Source of the DNA: Chloroflexota bacterium
Lineage (GTDB): Bacteria > Chloroflexota > Dehalococcoidia > GIF9 > UBA5629
Assembly (NCBI GenBank): GCA_016875975.1
Contig: VGOF01000115.1
Span: 1-5,420 of the forward strand
Length of the DNA: 5,420 nucleotides
Reading direction: 5' to 3'
Position numbers and translations under genes: made by a program. Of this stretch, positions 1-4,795 are shown piece by piece (position 1 is the first letter of the stretch; each line of letters starts with the position of its first letter). A model generated the notes under the pieces. It was not told the origin of the DNA. It worked only from the letters and a program-made list of their open reading frames with translations, and made no database searches.

Positions 1-203
1 TGGAGCTGGGTGTCGCCAAGAGCATGGATGTCATCGATACCGCCATGGTTAATGGCGGCGGTTCAGCCATAGGCCCATTCCAGATGGCTAAGATGATAGG
101 CTACGAAAAGATAGTTAAGAGATTGGAAGAGCTGGCCAAGGAATTCAACACCGATGTATTCAAGCCTACCAAGACGTTGGTCAAACTGAGCCAGGAAAAG
201 TAA
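1..203 (+). CDS. 3-hydroxyacyl-CoA dehydrogenase, C-terminal end (partial)
   Basis: This is the last 66 codons of a gene that begins before the window, read in the frame starting at base 3 and ending at a TAA. The peptide contains DTAMVNGGG, then IGPFQMAKMIGYEKIV, then LEELAKEF and FKPTKTLVKL. This matches the end of the 3HCDH C-terminal domain as seen in fused FadB/FadJ-type and stand-alone 3-hydroxyacyl-CoA dehydrogenases. There, a glycine-rich turn and a GP(F/L) motif precede the dimer helices, and a yG..FkPs.lL.eL tail closes the protein. The family oxidises 3-hydroxyacyl-CoA to 3-ketoacyl-CoA with NAD+ in cytosolic beta-oxidation or related acyl-CoA pathways. The Rossmann domain and catalytic residues lie outside the window, so substrate range and activity cannot be judged. 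The family call is fairly secure from motif pattern alone. Confidence 0.72.
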   Translation, partial: ELGVAKSMDVIDTAMVNGGGSAIGPFQMAKMIGYEKIVKRLEELAKEFNTDVFKPTKTLVKLSQEK

Positions 204-284
204 GGGCCTCTAAATCTCACAATCCATATTGCCATCATAAAAAGCGCTCCAGACCATTTAGAGATATCGAGAAGGAGGGCTCCT

Positions 285-452
285 ATGGTTATTGCCACCA
301 AAACCTGCAATGACCTGGTGAACGAAGTCATCGACCAAGGGCTATGCACACTCTGCGGCGCCTGCACCGACATCTGCCCTTACCTCACTCACTACAAGGG
401 CAAGACCGCTCTCCTTGATAGGTGCTCAGAGAGAGGGGCCGAGTGCTATTAG
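285..452 (+). pseudogene. N-terminal remnant of F420-hydrogenase/dehydrogenase beta-like iron-sulfur protein
   Basis: This ORF of 55 codons starts at ATG behind a strong ribosome binding site (GAAGGAGG, 271-278, spacing 6) and ends at TAG. Residues 16-33 read VIDQGLCTLCGACTDICP, which gives C21, C24, C27 and C31 as a [4Fe-4S] ferredoxin-like CxxCxxCxxxCP cluster. A further DRC...G.ECY segment (residues 46-55) follows. This pattern is the N-terminal domain of the coenzyme F420 hydrogenase/dehydrogenase beta family (FrhB/FdhB-like), where CY is normally followed by a CPR motif and about 300 more residues holding the FAD/F420 domain. Everything after CY is missing, so the protein cannot bind flavin. 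The gap of about 80 bp to the dehydrogenase gene upstream would allow cotranscription. It could be a genuine small ferredoxin-like protein, but the abrupt end inside a conserved motif favours a truncated gene. Confidence 0.6.
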
Positions 453-543
453 CACTATCTCGGGCAAAGAACTATTAAAAGCCGCAATCCAGGATATATT
501 CCCAAAAGAAGTAGAAGATAATCTCATAGCCCTGAGTAAATGA
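412..543 (+). pseudogene. C-terminal remnant resembling a 2-oxoacid:ferredoxin oxidoreductase gamma subunit
   Basis: In the frame ending at the TGA at 541-543, the peptide reads ...STISGKELLKAAIQDIFPKEVEDNLIALSK. The pattern of a short strand, SKE.L..AI...(F/I)P.K..E.N..A resembles the last 30 or so residues of PorG/IorB-type gamma subunits of 2-oxoacid:ferredoxin oxidoreductases. The frame has no start codon or ribosome binding site of its own and overlaps the end of the preceding iron-sulfur ORF. The recognisable portion begins near 448-456, almost exactly where the preceding homology stops. The simplest reading is the tail of a second gene joined out of frame to the head of the first by a deletion. 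The gamma-subunit assignment rests on a short stretch and is tentative. The open frame upstream of about 448 is probably not part of the gene. After 543 there are about 90 bp with no visible signal until the next ribosome binding site. Confidence 0.4.
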
Positions 544-635
544 ATAGCACTGACAACTCAGTAAAGAACACCCAGGTCGGGAGCTACGACAAGTAAACAA
601 GGGCTGGCTCTACACAGAAAAAGGAGGAGATTCCC

Positions 636-2408
636 ATGGCGAACTTGACTACTGCTCTCAGGCAAACATCTCTACTACTGGCAATTTCCATCTTGATAAG
701 CATCAATACGAGCTGTAGCCAGCCCCCTCAACAACCACCAACCACCACTGGTGCAGAAGTTATCCGCCAACACCGAGACGAGTTCATCGGCTCACCCCGC
801 ATAGAACAGATTTCGGAGCATGTCTGGACGGCGCTCGGCTTCGGCCTCGCCGCCACCTCACTCATCCACACCCCACAGGGAAACATAATCGTCGATTGCT
901 CCATCTGCCCCGCAGAAGCCAGAGCAGTGAAGAAAGCCCTTTCAGAAAAAGCACCCCCCGGACCGGTCACAACGATTATCTACACACATTCCCACATCGA
1001 CCACATCGGCGGAGCCAAGGTATGGAAGGAAGAAGACACCGAAATCTGGGCCACAGACCCATTCATTGAGCATTTCTTCAAACAGTACGGACTATTCGCC
1101 CCTGCAGAGACCAGGCGTGGCTGGCGACAGATGGGCTATCATGTCTCCAGAGAAGCCCTCCCCTGCTCTTCCATTGGCCCCATACTGGAGTTCTATACCA
1201 TAGAAGACATGGCTGAGGTGGGGGTTGTCATGCCTACAAATTTTTTTTCCGGAAACAAATCACTGGATATCGGCGGCTTGAAGATCGAAATGCACGAAGC
1301 CCACGGGGAAACTCATGATACACTATTTGTCTGGATTCCAGAAGACAAGACACTGCTCGCCGCCGATAATTTCTACCACACGTTTCCTAACCTCTACACC
1401 ATCCGAGGCACCAGCCCCCGCCCGGTTGATGATTGGATCAAGAGCATAGACGCCATGCGGCGGCTGGAGCCGGAACATCTTGTCCCGGGCCACACCAATC
1501 CTATACACGGCAAGGAGAAAATCGCCGAGGTCTTGACCAACTACCGCGATACTATCCAATGGGTCCGAGACGAAGTGGTGAGAAGAGCAAACCGCGGAGA
1601 GGACATAGACACCATCGCCGAAACCATAAAGCTACCCCCACATCTAGCCGACCTGCCATATCTACGTGAGTGGTACGGACAGGTTGACTGGTCTGCCCGT
1701 GCTATTTACACCAACTCGCTAGGCTGGTTCGACGGCAGGCCAGACAAGCTCTACCCCATGAACCATAACGAGGCCGCCAAGAGGGAAATTACACTAATGG
1801 GCGGTCCCGAGAAGGTGCTGGAATTAGCCAACCAAGCTCTGAAAGAAAACGATGCTCGCTGGGCAATTCACCTGCTGGCCAAGCTCGAAGATAGTGGCCT
1901 GGCCAGCGATAAGCTGGCTAAAACAGTATCGGCAAAGCTAGCAGAGGCATATACCAGGCTGGCAGAGACCGTGTACAACACCAACGGCAGAGGCTACCTC
2001 CTGGAGTCAGCCATCGAGCGCACCCAGGGCATGTCCCCAATACCAGCCTCCAAACTGCCCGAGGAACTGGTGTCCAACGTCCCCCTGGAGAGGATATTCG
2101 CCAATATGGCAGTGTACCTCGACCCGGGAAAGGCAAAAGACGTCACAGAATGTGTCCATTTCGTCTTCCCCGACGTCAATCAGCGCTTCATAGTCACCGT
2201 CAGAAACGGCATAGCCGAAATAGCAGAGGGCACTCCGCTGCCAGGCACCCCCCAACCTCTGGCTACACTCACTACCGACTCCATGACCTACACCATGATG
2301 GCATTAAAAATGATGGATACAGCCACTGCCCTGAAGGAAGGCAAGGTCAAGATTGAAGGGAACCGGATAGGATTCTTGAAATTCATGGGGAGATTCCAAA
2401 CCCGATAA
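636..2408 (+). CDS. Exported metallo-beta-lactamase-fold alkyl sulfatase (SdsA1/YjcS/BDS1-like)
   Basis: This is a 590-residue protein; AAGGAGGAG at 621-629 sits 6 bases before the ATG and fixes the start. Residues 8-27 form a hydrophobic export signal ending TSC. C27 could be lipidated, but N24 at -3 makes the lipobox weak. Residues 50-300 are the metallo-beta-lactamase domain: THSHIDH gives H118, H120, D122 and H123. E225 in HGETHD occupies the usual third histidine position, as the glutamate does in SdsA1. D244 in AADN is the bridging acid, and H286 in PGHTNP is the last ligand. NLYTIRG (252-258) is the alkyl sulfatase signature segment near the sulfate site. Residues about 350-460 (GWFDGRP, then helices) match the dimerisation domain, and residues 483-590 an SCP2-like lipid-binding domain. 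The family hydrolyses primary or secondary alkyl sulfate esters to alcohol and sulfate, so an extracytoplasmic role is likely. The length fits the family. No promoter is obvious upstream. The substrate is inferred from the family, and other sulfate esters are possible. Confidence 0.88.
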   Translation: MANLTTALRQTSLLLAISILISINTSCSQPPQQPPTTTGAEVIRQHRDEFIGSPRIEQISEHVWTALGFGLAATSLIHTPQGNIIVDCSICPAEARAVKKALSEKAPPGPVTTIIYTHSHIDHIGGAKVWKEEDTEIWATDPFIEHFFKQYGLFAPAETRRGWRQMGYHVSREALPCSSIGPILEFYTIEDMAEVGVVMPTNFFSGNKSLDIGGLKIEMHEAHGETHDTLFVWIPEDKTLLAADNFYHTFPNLYTIRGTSPRPVDDWIKSIDAMRRLEPEHLVPGHTNPIHGKEKIAEVLTNYRDTIQWVRDEVVRRANRGEDIDTIAETIKLPPHLADLPYLREWYGQVDWSARAIYTNSLGWFDGRPDKLYPMNHNEAAKREITLMGGPEKVLELANQALKENDARWAIHLLAKLEDSGLASDKLAKTVSAKLAEAYTRLAETVYNTNGRGYLLESAIERTQGMSPIPASKLPEELVSNVPLERIFANMAVYLDPGKAKDVTECVHFVFPDVNQRFIVTVRNGIAEIAEGTPLPGTPQPLATLTTDSMTYTMMALKMMDTATALKEGKVKIEGNRIGFLKFMGRFQTR

Positions 2409-2445
2409 AGCCGCAACAATGTATTTTCAATCAGACAAAGCCCCC

Positions 2446-2694
2446 TGTCACCGCGAGGAAATCCTTCAGCAGAAGGATGACGAAGCAATCTCCTAGCCTC
2501 CCTGTCAATCTTATAGCCTCCCTGTCATTCTGAACGAAGTGAAGAATCTCTTCGTTCCTCCACTTGAAACCTGCCACTTGCATTTTGAATCTTGCAACTT
2601 GCCCCTTGCCCCCGTCATTGCGAGCGAAGCGCAGCAATCTCCTAGCCTCCCCGTCATTCTCGAATCCTTCCGCTGAAGGATGAAGAATCCCCTA
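2446..2694 (+). repeat. Array of degenerate GTCATT...AATCTC interspersed repeat units
   Basis: Five imperfect units, each opening with (T/C)GTCA, begin at about 2446, 2503, 2523, 2613 and 2652. Several close with AATCTC or AATCCC. Units are joined by the linker TAGCCTCCC, seen at 2494-2502, 2514-2522 and 2643-2651. Two units carry an inserted perfect hairpin, ATCCTTC/GAAGGAT: 2461-2467 with 2472-2478, and 2664-2670 with 2675-2681, each with a 4-base loop. Part of the array, 2555-2612, is a run of CACTTG/CTTGCAACTTGCC-like words. I see no gene here; the open frames crossing it translate the repeat. The units resemble REP-type elements that accumulate between genes. Confidence 0.75.
2613..2642 (+). 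repeat. REP-like 30-bp repeat, copy 1
   Basis: This 30-bp element begins CGTCATTGCGAGCGAAGCG and ends CAATCTCC. It matches 4403-4432 at 29 of 30 positions; the only difference is A versus G at 2632. Its ends ATTGC and GCAAT are inverted, with GCG/AGC-rich sequence between, so it can fold into an imperfect hairpin. It is the best preserved unit of the surrounding array. Confidence 0.8.
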
Positions 2695-2723
2695 CTTTTG
2701 GCCTTTAGCCTTTAACTTTTTCC

Positions 2724-2885
2724 TTGTATCGTCTCCCGCCTGTTGACTATCGACTGCCGACCGCCGCTTCGCCTCCTGTCTCTTGCCACCTGAAACTTAA
2801 AACCTGCAACTATTGTCGAGTCCCGAGCGACGAGAGACGAGAGACGAATCCCGCCTGCTGCCTAATGTCTTGCAACTTGCACCCG
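2724..2885 (+). repeat. Mosaic spacer of short recurring words
   Basis: No gene is visible here. The stretch is a patchwork of words found again in the other two spacers. TCCCGCCTGTTG at 2734-2745 recurs at 4473-4484, with a one-base variant at 2849-2860. GACTATCGACTGCCGAC at 2745-2761 recurs at 3579-3595. CTTGCAACTTGC at 2869-2880 also occurs at 2591-2602 and in shortened form at 3603-3613. A 7-bp tandem GACGAGA, 2.7 copies, lies at 2829-2847. A ribosome binding site and coding-like codon use are absent, so the 62-codon frame crossing it is not believed. Confidence 0.7.
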
Positions 2886-2913
2886 TTGACACCTCAGAAA
2901 GAGGTGCTATAAT
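2886..2913 (+). promoter_or_regulatory. Consensus sigma70 promoter of the NYN nuclease gene
   Basis: TTGACA at 2886-2891 and TATAAT at 2908-2913 are both perfect consensus boxes, separated by 16 bp. The expected transcription start is near 2920-2921, which places the first base of mRNA at or one base before the ATG at 2922. No Shine-Dalgarno sequence could therefore be transcribed, and translation would be leaderless. Confidence 0.8.
2890..2906. promoter_or_regulatory. Inverted repeat between -35 and -10, candidate operator
   Basis: CACCTC (2890-2895) and GAGGTG (2901-2906) are perfect 6-bp inverted arms around a 5-base centre, AGAAA. They fill the promoter spacer and overlap the last two bases of the -35 box. 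This is the usual place for a repressor site. The arm distance suits a small dimeric regulator, but the regulator is unknown and chance cannot be excluded for a 6-bp arm. Confidence 0.4.
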
Positions 2914-2921
2914 CCCTTCGA

Positions 2922-3411
2922 ATGCCCATGAGCAATTACGCGTTCATTGATAGCCAGAACCTTAATCTCTCCATTCGCGAGCAAGGATGGGTTCTAGATT
3001 TCAAGAGATTCAGGCAATACATTCGCGACAAATACGGGGTAACCAAAGCCTTCCTATTCATTGGCTATGTCTATGACAACCAGGACTTATACACCGTTTT
3101 GCAAAGACGGCTATATCCTGGTCTTTAAGCCCACCCTCAAGCTGCCAAGCGGAAAGGTTAAAGGAAACGTCGACGCTGAGCTAGTGCTCCATGCCATGAT
3201 TGAATATAATAACTATGACAAGGCACTGATTGTCACTGAGGACGGTGATTTACACTGCCTGGTGGACTACCTTAGAAAGAAAGACAAGCTACTGAAATTG
3301 ATGATTCCCAACAAGGAAAGCTTCTCATCACTATTTAGACGATTGATGCCACATATCATTTTCATGAACAATATGAGAAAGATGCTGGGGCATGACGGTA
3401 CTCAGAAATAA
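2922..3411 (+). pseudogene. NYN-domain (PIN-like, LabA/DUF88 family) nuclease, frameshifted
   Basis: Two overlapping frames together make one NYN-family protein of about 163 residues. The first frame (2922-3128) starts at ATG and gives NYAFIDSQNLN, then FLFIGYVYDNQDLYTVLQ. The second, from about 3102 to TAA 3411, continues KDGYILVFKP, KGNVDAELVL, ALIVTEDGDLHCLVDYLRKK and IPNKESFSSLFRR. The family's acidic metal-binding residues are all present: the Asp in FIDSQN, the Asp in GNVDAE, and the DGD of TEDGD. These proteins are thought to be Mg2+-dependent ribonucleases with a PIN-like fold. The break lies between about 3096 and 3108, at GTTTTGCAAAGAC. LQKDGY fits the family best if two A residues were lost from the AAA run; a base change in the TTTT run is an alternative. 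As read, the first frame stops at 3128 and lacks two of the three acidic sites. Sequencing error, true decay or recoding cannot be separated here. Confidence 0.8.
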
Positions 3412-3426
3412 AAAGGAGAAGCATTG

Positions 3427-3446
3427 CTATGGGACGGAACCCATAG
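3427..3446 (+). other. Perfect hairpin enclosing a 5-codon minigene
   Basis: CTATGGG (3427-3433) and CCCATAG (3440-3446) form a 7-bp stem with loop ACGGAA. An ATG (3429-3431) lies in the left arm and the in-frame TAG (3444-3446) in the right arm, giving the reading frame MGRNP. AAGGAG at 3413-3418 is a good ribosome binding site 10 bases before the ATG. No T-tract follows, so a standard intrinsic terminator for the NYN gene is unlikely. It may be the start of a lost gene, or an mRNA 3' structure. Confidence 0.4.
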
Positions 3447-3550
3447 ATTGGCCCCTCATCGTGATTATGCTAATACTATAGCAACATGCCAGCATCCCGT
3501 CAAGTGCCTTGTAGTTTCCGGGATCTCATCCCCCAGGTAACCGTCCCTCC

Positions 3551-3624
3551 AGCTTCGAACCGCGAACTAGCGACTGCCGACTATCGACTGCCGACTAGCT
3601 GCCTGCAACTTGCGACTTGAAGCT
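3551..3624 (+). repeat. Second mosaic repeat block with 14-bp tandem
   Basis: CGACTGCCGACTA occurs twice, at 3571-3583 and 3585-3597, a tandem with 14-bp period. It overlaps GACTATCGACTGCCGAC (3579-3595), which is identical to 2745-2761. CTGCAACTTGC and CGACTTG words follow. The block is bracketed by AGCTTC (3551-3556) and GAAGCT (3619-3624). It fills the end of the intergenic space between the NYN gene and the convergent toxin gene. The remaining intergenic DNA (3447-3550) shows nothing I can name. Confidence 0.65.
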
Positions 3625-3640
3625 CATAAAGACGTTACAT

Positions 3641-4054
3641 TCACGGCTGTTTCTTAAGGTGTTGCTCAACGAATGCACGGGGAGTGATAACAGTTATTCC
3701 CCGATATCCTGACATTTTGAGTAGATGTTTATCTCCGCTGATAATAATCTTGCAGTCGCTGCCCAATGCACAAGCCAGGAATTTATCATCATCAGGATCT
3801 TCACAGACTTGTTGCGCCAGAGGCGGGGTCTGAACTATCTCAGAGTGAGTTATAATCAAGGTTAGAATCGGGCTGATTTCGACACTGGCGAATTTGCCAG
3901 AGAGGATATCAGCTACTCTGAAGTACTCATCAATAATTTCTGATGTTAGCACGAACTGGACGTGACCTGTGTGCCAGGCATTCAGTATCTGAGCGGGCGG
4001 GCCAGAAAAGAAAATACTCGATACGAGGACATTGGTATCGAGCACTACCTTCAA
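3641..4054 (-). CDS. PIN-domain toxin of a type II toxin-antitoxin system (COG1569-like)
   Basis: This is a 137-residue PIN-domain protein, complete for the family of single-domain PIN toxins. MKVVLDTNVLVSSIF gives the first catalytic Asp, D6. TSEIIDEY (residues 38-44) carries the conserved Glu, probably E43. CEDPDDDKFLACAL (84-97) carries the third acidic site (D89/D90), and IISGDKHLL (104-112) the fourth, D108. These bind Mg2+ or Mn2+ for ribonuclease activity; the usual targets are tRNA, rRNA or mRNA, and this one's target is unknown. The start is TTG at 4054-4052, overlapping the antitoxin's TGA by four bases (TTGA). It is chosen because MKVVLDTN is the typical first strand and GAGGA lies 5 bases upstream. 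The overlap implies translational coupling and a shared transcript with the antitoxin gene. The protein would act in the cytoplasm and be neutralised by the AbrB-type partner. Confidence 0.88.
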   Translation of the reverse strand: MKVVLDTNVLVSSIFFSGPPAQILNAWHTGHVQFVLTSEIIDEYFRVADILSGKFASVEISPILTLIITHSEIVQTPPLAQQVCEDPDDDKFLACALGSDCKIIISGDKHLLKMSGYRGITVITPRAFVEQHLKKQP

Positions 4055-4314
4055 TATTGTCCTCGGGACTCTGCAATAGCGTTGGCGATATCAGACCTCT
4101 TAAGCCCTGCTGACTTAGCCCGTCGGCGTGCCTCTTTAATTAAGTCATTAAATTCACTCATTGAAGGATTTGAGAGCGTCTTCAGAATCACAAAATCCTT
4201 ATCACCTAAGACCAGGAATTTGTCCCCGGTTTTCAAACCGAGCCTATTGCGAATCGCCTCAGGTATTACTATTTGACCTTTTGAAGACATTCTGGTTGTT
4301 TCGACAGATGTCAT
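4051..4314 (-). CDS. AbrB/MazE/SpoVT-type antitoxin
   Basis: This is an 87-residue protein. Residues 5-46 are a swapped-hairpin AbrB-type DNA-binding domain: MSSKGQIVIPEAIRNRLGLKTGDKFLVLGDKDFVILK, with the characteristic KGQIVIP, R..LGL..GD and final strand. Residues 52-87 (EFNDLIKEARRRAKSAGLKRSDIANAIAESRGQY) are the helical tail that normally wraps around and blocks the PIN partner. ATG 4314 is preferred over the internal ATG at M9 because GAGGGAG lies about 9 bases upstream of it. It is first in a two-gene operon and overlaps the toxin start by four bases. Family behaviour suggests that antitoxin dimers, with or without toxin, bind and repress their own promoter. The predicted promoter lies directly upstream. 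Degradation by a protease such as Lon or Clp would free the toxin, though this is inferred. Confidence 0.88.
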   Translation of the reverse strand: MTSVETTRMSSKGQIVIPEAIRNRLGLKTGDKFLVLGDKDFVILKTLSNPSMSEFNDLIKEARRRAKSAGLKRSDIANAIAESRGQY

Positions 4315-4347
4315 AGTATTTCGCTCCCTCTAGCTCTTACCAGTAAG

Positions 4348-4376
4348 ATTATATGCTTATTTAGGGTAATATGCAA
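4348..4376 (-). promoter_or_regulatory. Promoter of the AbrB-PIN toxin-antitoxin operon
   Basis: Read on the minus strand, TTGCAT (4376-4371) is followed 17 bp later by a perfect TATAAT (4353-4348). The -10 box is strong and the -35 matches only in its TTG. Transcription would begin near 4341, giving a leader of about 27 bases containing the GAGGGAG ribosome binding site. An imperfect palindrome, AAGCAT..AATCTT, spans the -10 and could be the autorepression site. Confidence 0.6.
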
Positions 4377-4402
4377 GACCACTTTGTCGGTTCGTTTCCA
4401 AT

Positions 4403-4432
4403 CGTCATTGCGAGCGAAGCGCGGCAATCTCC
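4403..4432 (+). repeat. REP-like 30-bp repeat, copy 2
   Basis: Identical to 2613-2642 except G for A at 4422, and in the same orientation. It lies in the 313-bp divergent region, about 27 bp upstream of the -35 box of the minus-strand operon. Frames translating it on either strand give low-complexity peptides rich in R, N and D, which accounts for the spurious long frames around it. Confidence 0.8.
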
Positions 4433-4433
4433 C

Positions 4434-4487
4434 CTTGCAACTGCCGACTATCCGCGAGCGACCAGCGACGTGTCCCGCCTGTTGGCC
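4434..4487 (+). repeat. Third mosaic repeat block
   Basis: CTTGCAA is followed by ACTGCCGACTATC (4440-4452), then GAGCGAC-AGCGACG and TCCCGCCTGTTG (4473-4484). The order of these last words parallels 2825-2860. It follows directly after the 30-bp repeat, as comparable words do in the first spacer. DNA from 4488 to 4560 shows nothing recognisable. Confidence 0.6.
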
Positions 4488-4560
4488 CCTTGAATTGTTT
4501 CCCCCAAAAGATAATTCGATTCCCTCTCCCCACCCCATCATAACACCTAGCATCATAAAC

Positions 4561-4588
4561 TTGACAACATCCGCAGAAAGTGTATAAA
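4561..4588 (+). promoter_or_regulatory. Promoter of the small ORF-Panacea unit
   Basis: TTGACA at 4561-4566 is a perfect -35 box. TATAAA at 4583-4588 follows after 16 bp and matches the -10 consensus at five of six positions. Transcription would start near 4595, giving a leader of about 33 bases before the ATG at 4628 with GGAAAGG at 4613-4619. This supports the small ORF as the first gene of the transcript. Confidence 0.65.
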
Positions 4589-4627
4589 TGAGTGTAAAGT
4601 GGCAGGAATTGTGGAAAGGTAGTGAAA

Positions 4628-4795
4628 ATGGTTGATTTAATAGCGGGCGAGCGAGGGAACGGTAAGTTCTCTCTTCGTCCACTTGAACTTGGACATGTGA
4701 TTAAGGATTTATTGAAGGTAGGATCACCCGAGGCACAGGTTACAATTATGCATCTTAGCAAAGGGGGTGATAAAGCAAATGAAAACCCAGATTAG
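4628..4795 (+). CDS. Small hypothetical protein upstream of and overlapping the Panacea gene
   Basis: This 55-codon ORF, from ATG to TAG, is not recognised as any family. It is supported by a plausible ribosome binding site (GGAAAGG, 4613-4619, spacing 8), a promoter immediately upstream, and codon use like its neighbour. It is the only long frame between promoter and Panacea gene. The peptide is soluble-looking with no membrane segment. It has a basic N-terminal part, an amphipathic stretch LELGHVIKDLLKVGSP (residues 20-35), a predicted strand AQVTIMHL, and a polar KGGDKANENPD tail. The ribosome binding site of the next gene lies inside it and the two genes overlap by 17 bases, so translation is likely coupled. 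Because Panacea proteins serve as antitoxins to varied partner proteins, this ORF could be the partner. A regulatory leader peptide is the main alternative. Confidence 0.5.
   Translation: MVDLIAGERGNGKFSLRPLELGHVIKDLLKVGSPEAQVTIMHLSKGGDKANENPD
4761..4771 (+). promoter_or_regulatory. Strong Shine-Dalgarno deciding the Panacea start
   Basis: AAGGGGGTGAT differs by one base from the full anti-Shine-Dalgarno complement GGAGGTGAT over its last nine bases. It sits 7 bases before ATG 4779. The in-frame GTG at 4767 lies inside this element and is therefore an unlikely start. Confidence 0.7.

Noticed and set aside
101..373. Minus-strand 90-codon frame at the left end
   Set aside because: It is antisense to the dehydrogenase tail and the iron-sulfur ORF, both of which have recognisable family motifs.
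2446..2694. Possible CRISPR array in the repeat-rich spacer
   Set aside because: Unit lengths and spacing vary widely, the units diverge internally, and linkers rather than unique spacers recur; no cas gene is present.
2431..2912. Open frames of 60-70 codons in the first spacer
   Set aside because: They consist of translated repeat words and low-complexity sequence, with no coding-like pattern or start signal.
3427..3446. Intrinsic terminator after the NYN gene
   Set aside because: The stem is followed by ATTGGCCCC with no T-tract.
4311..4761. Long minus-strand frames of 118-123 codons in the divergent region
   Set aside because: They translate the 30-bp repeat and the small ORF region in reverse, lack a ribosome binding site, and overlap two promoters and better supported genes.
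4767..4778. GTG start for the Panacea gene
   Set aside because: It lies inside the Shine-Dalgarno element; ATG 4779 has correct spacing.
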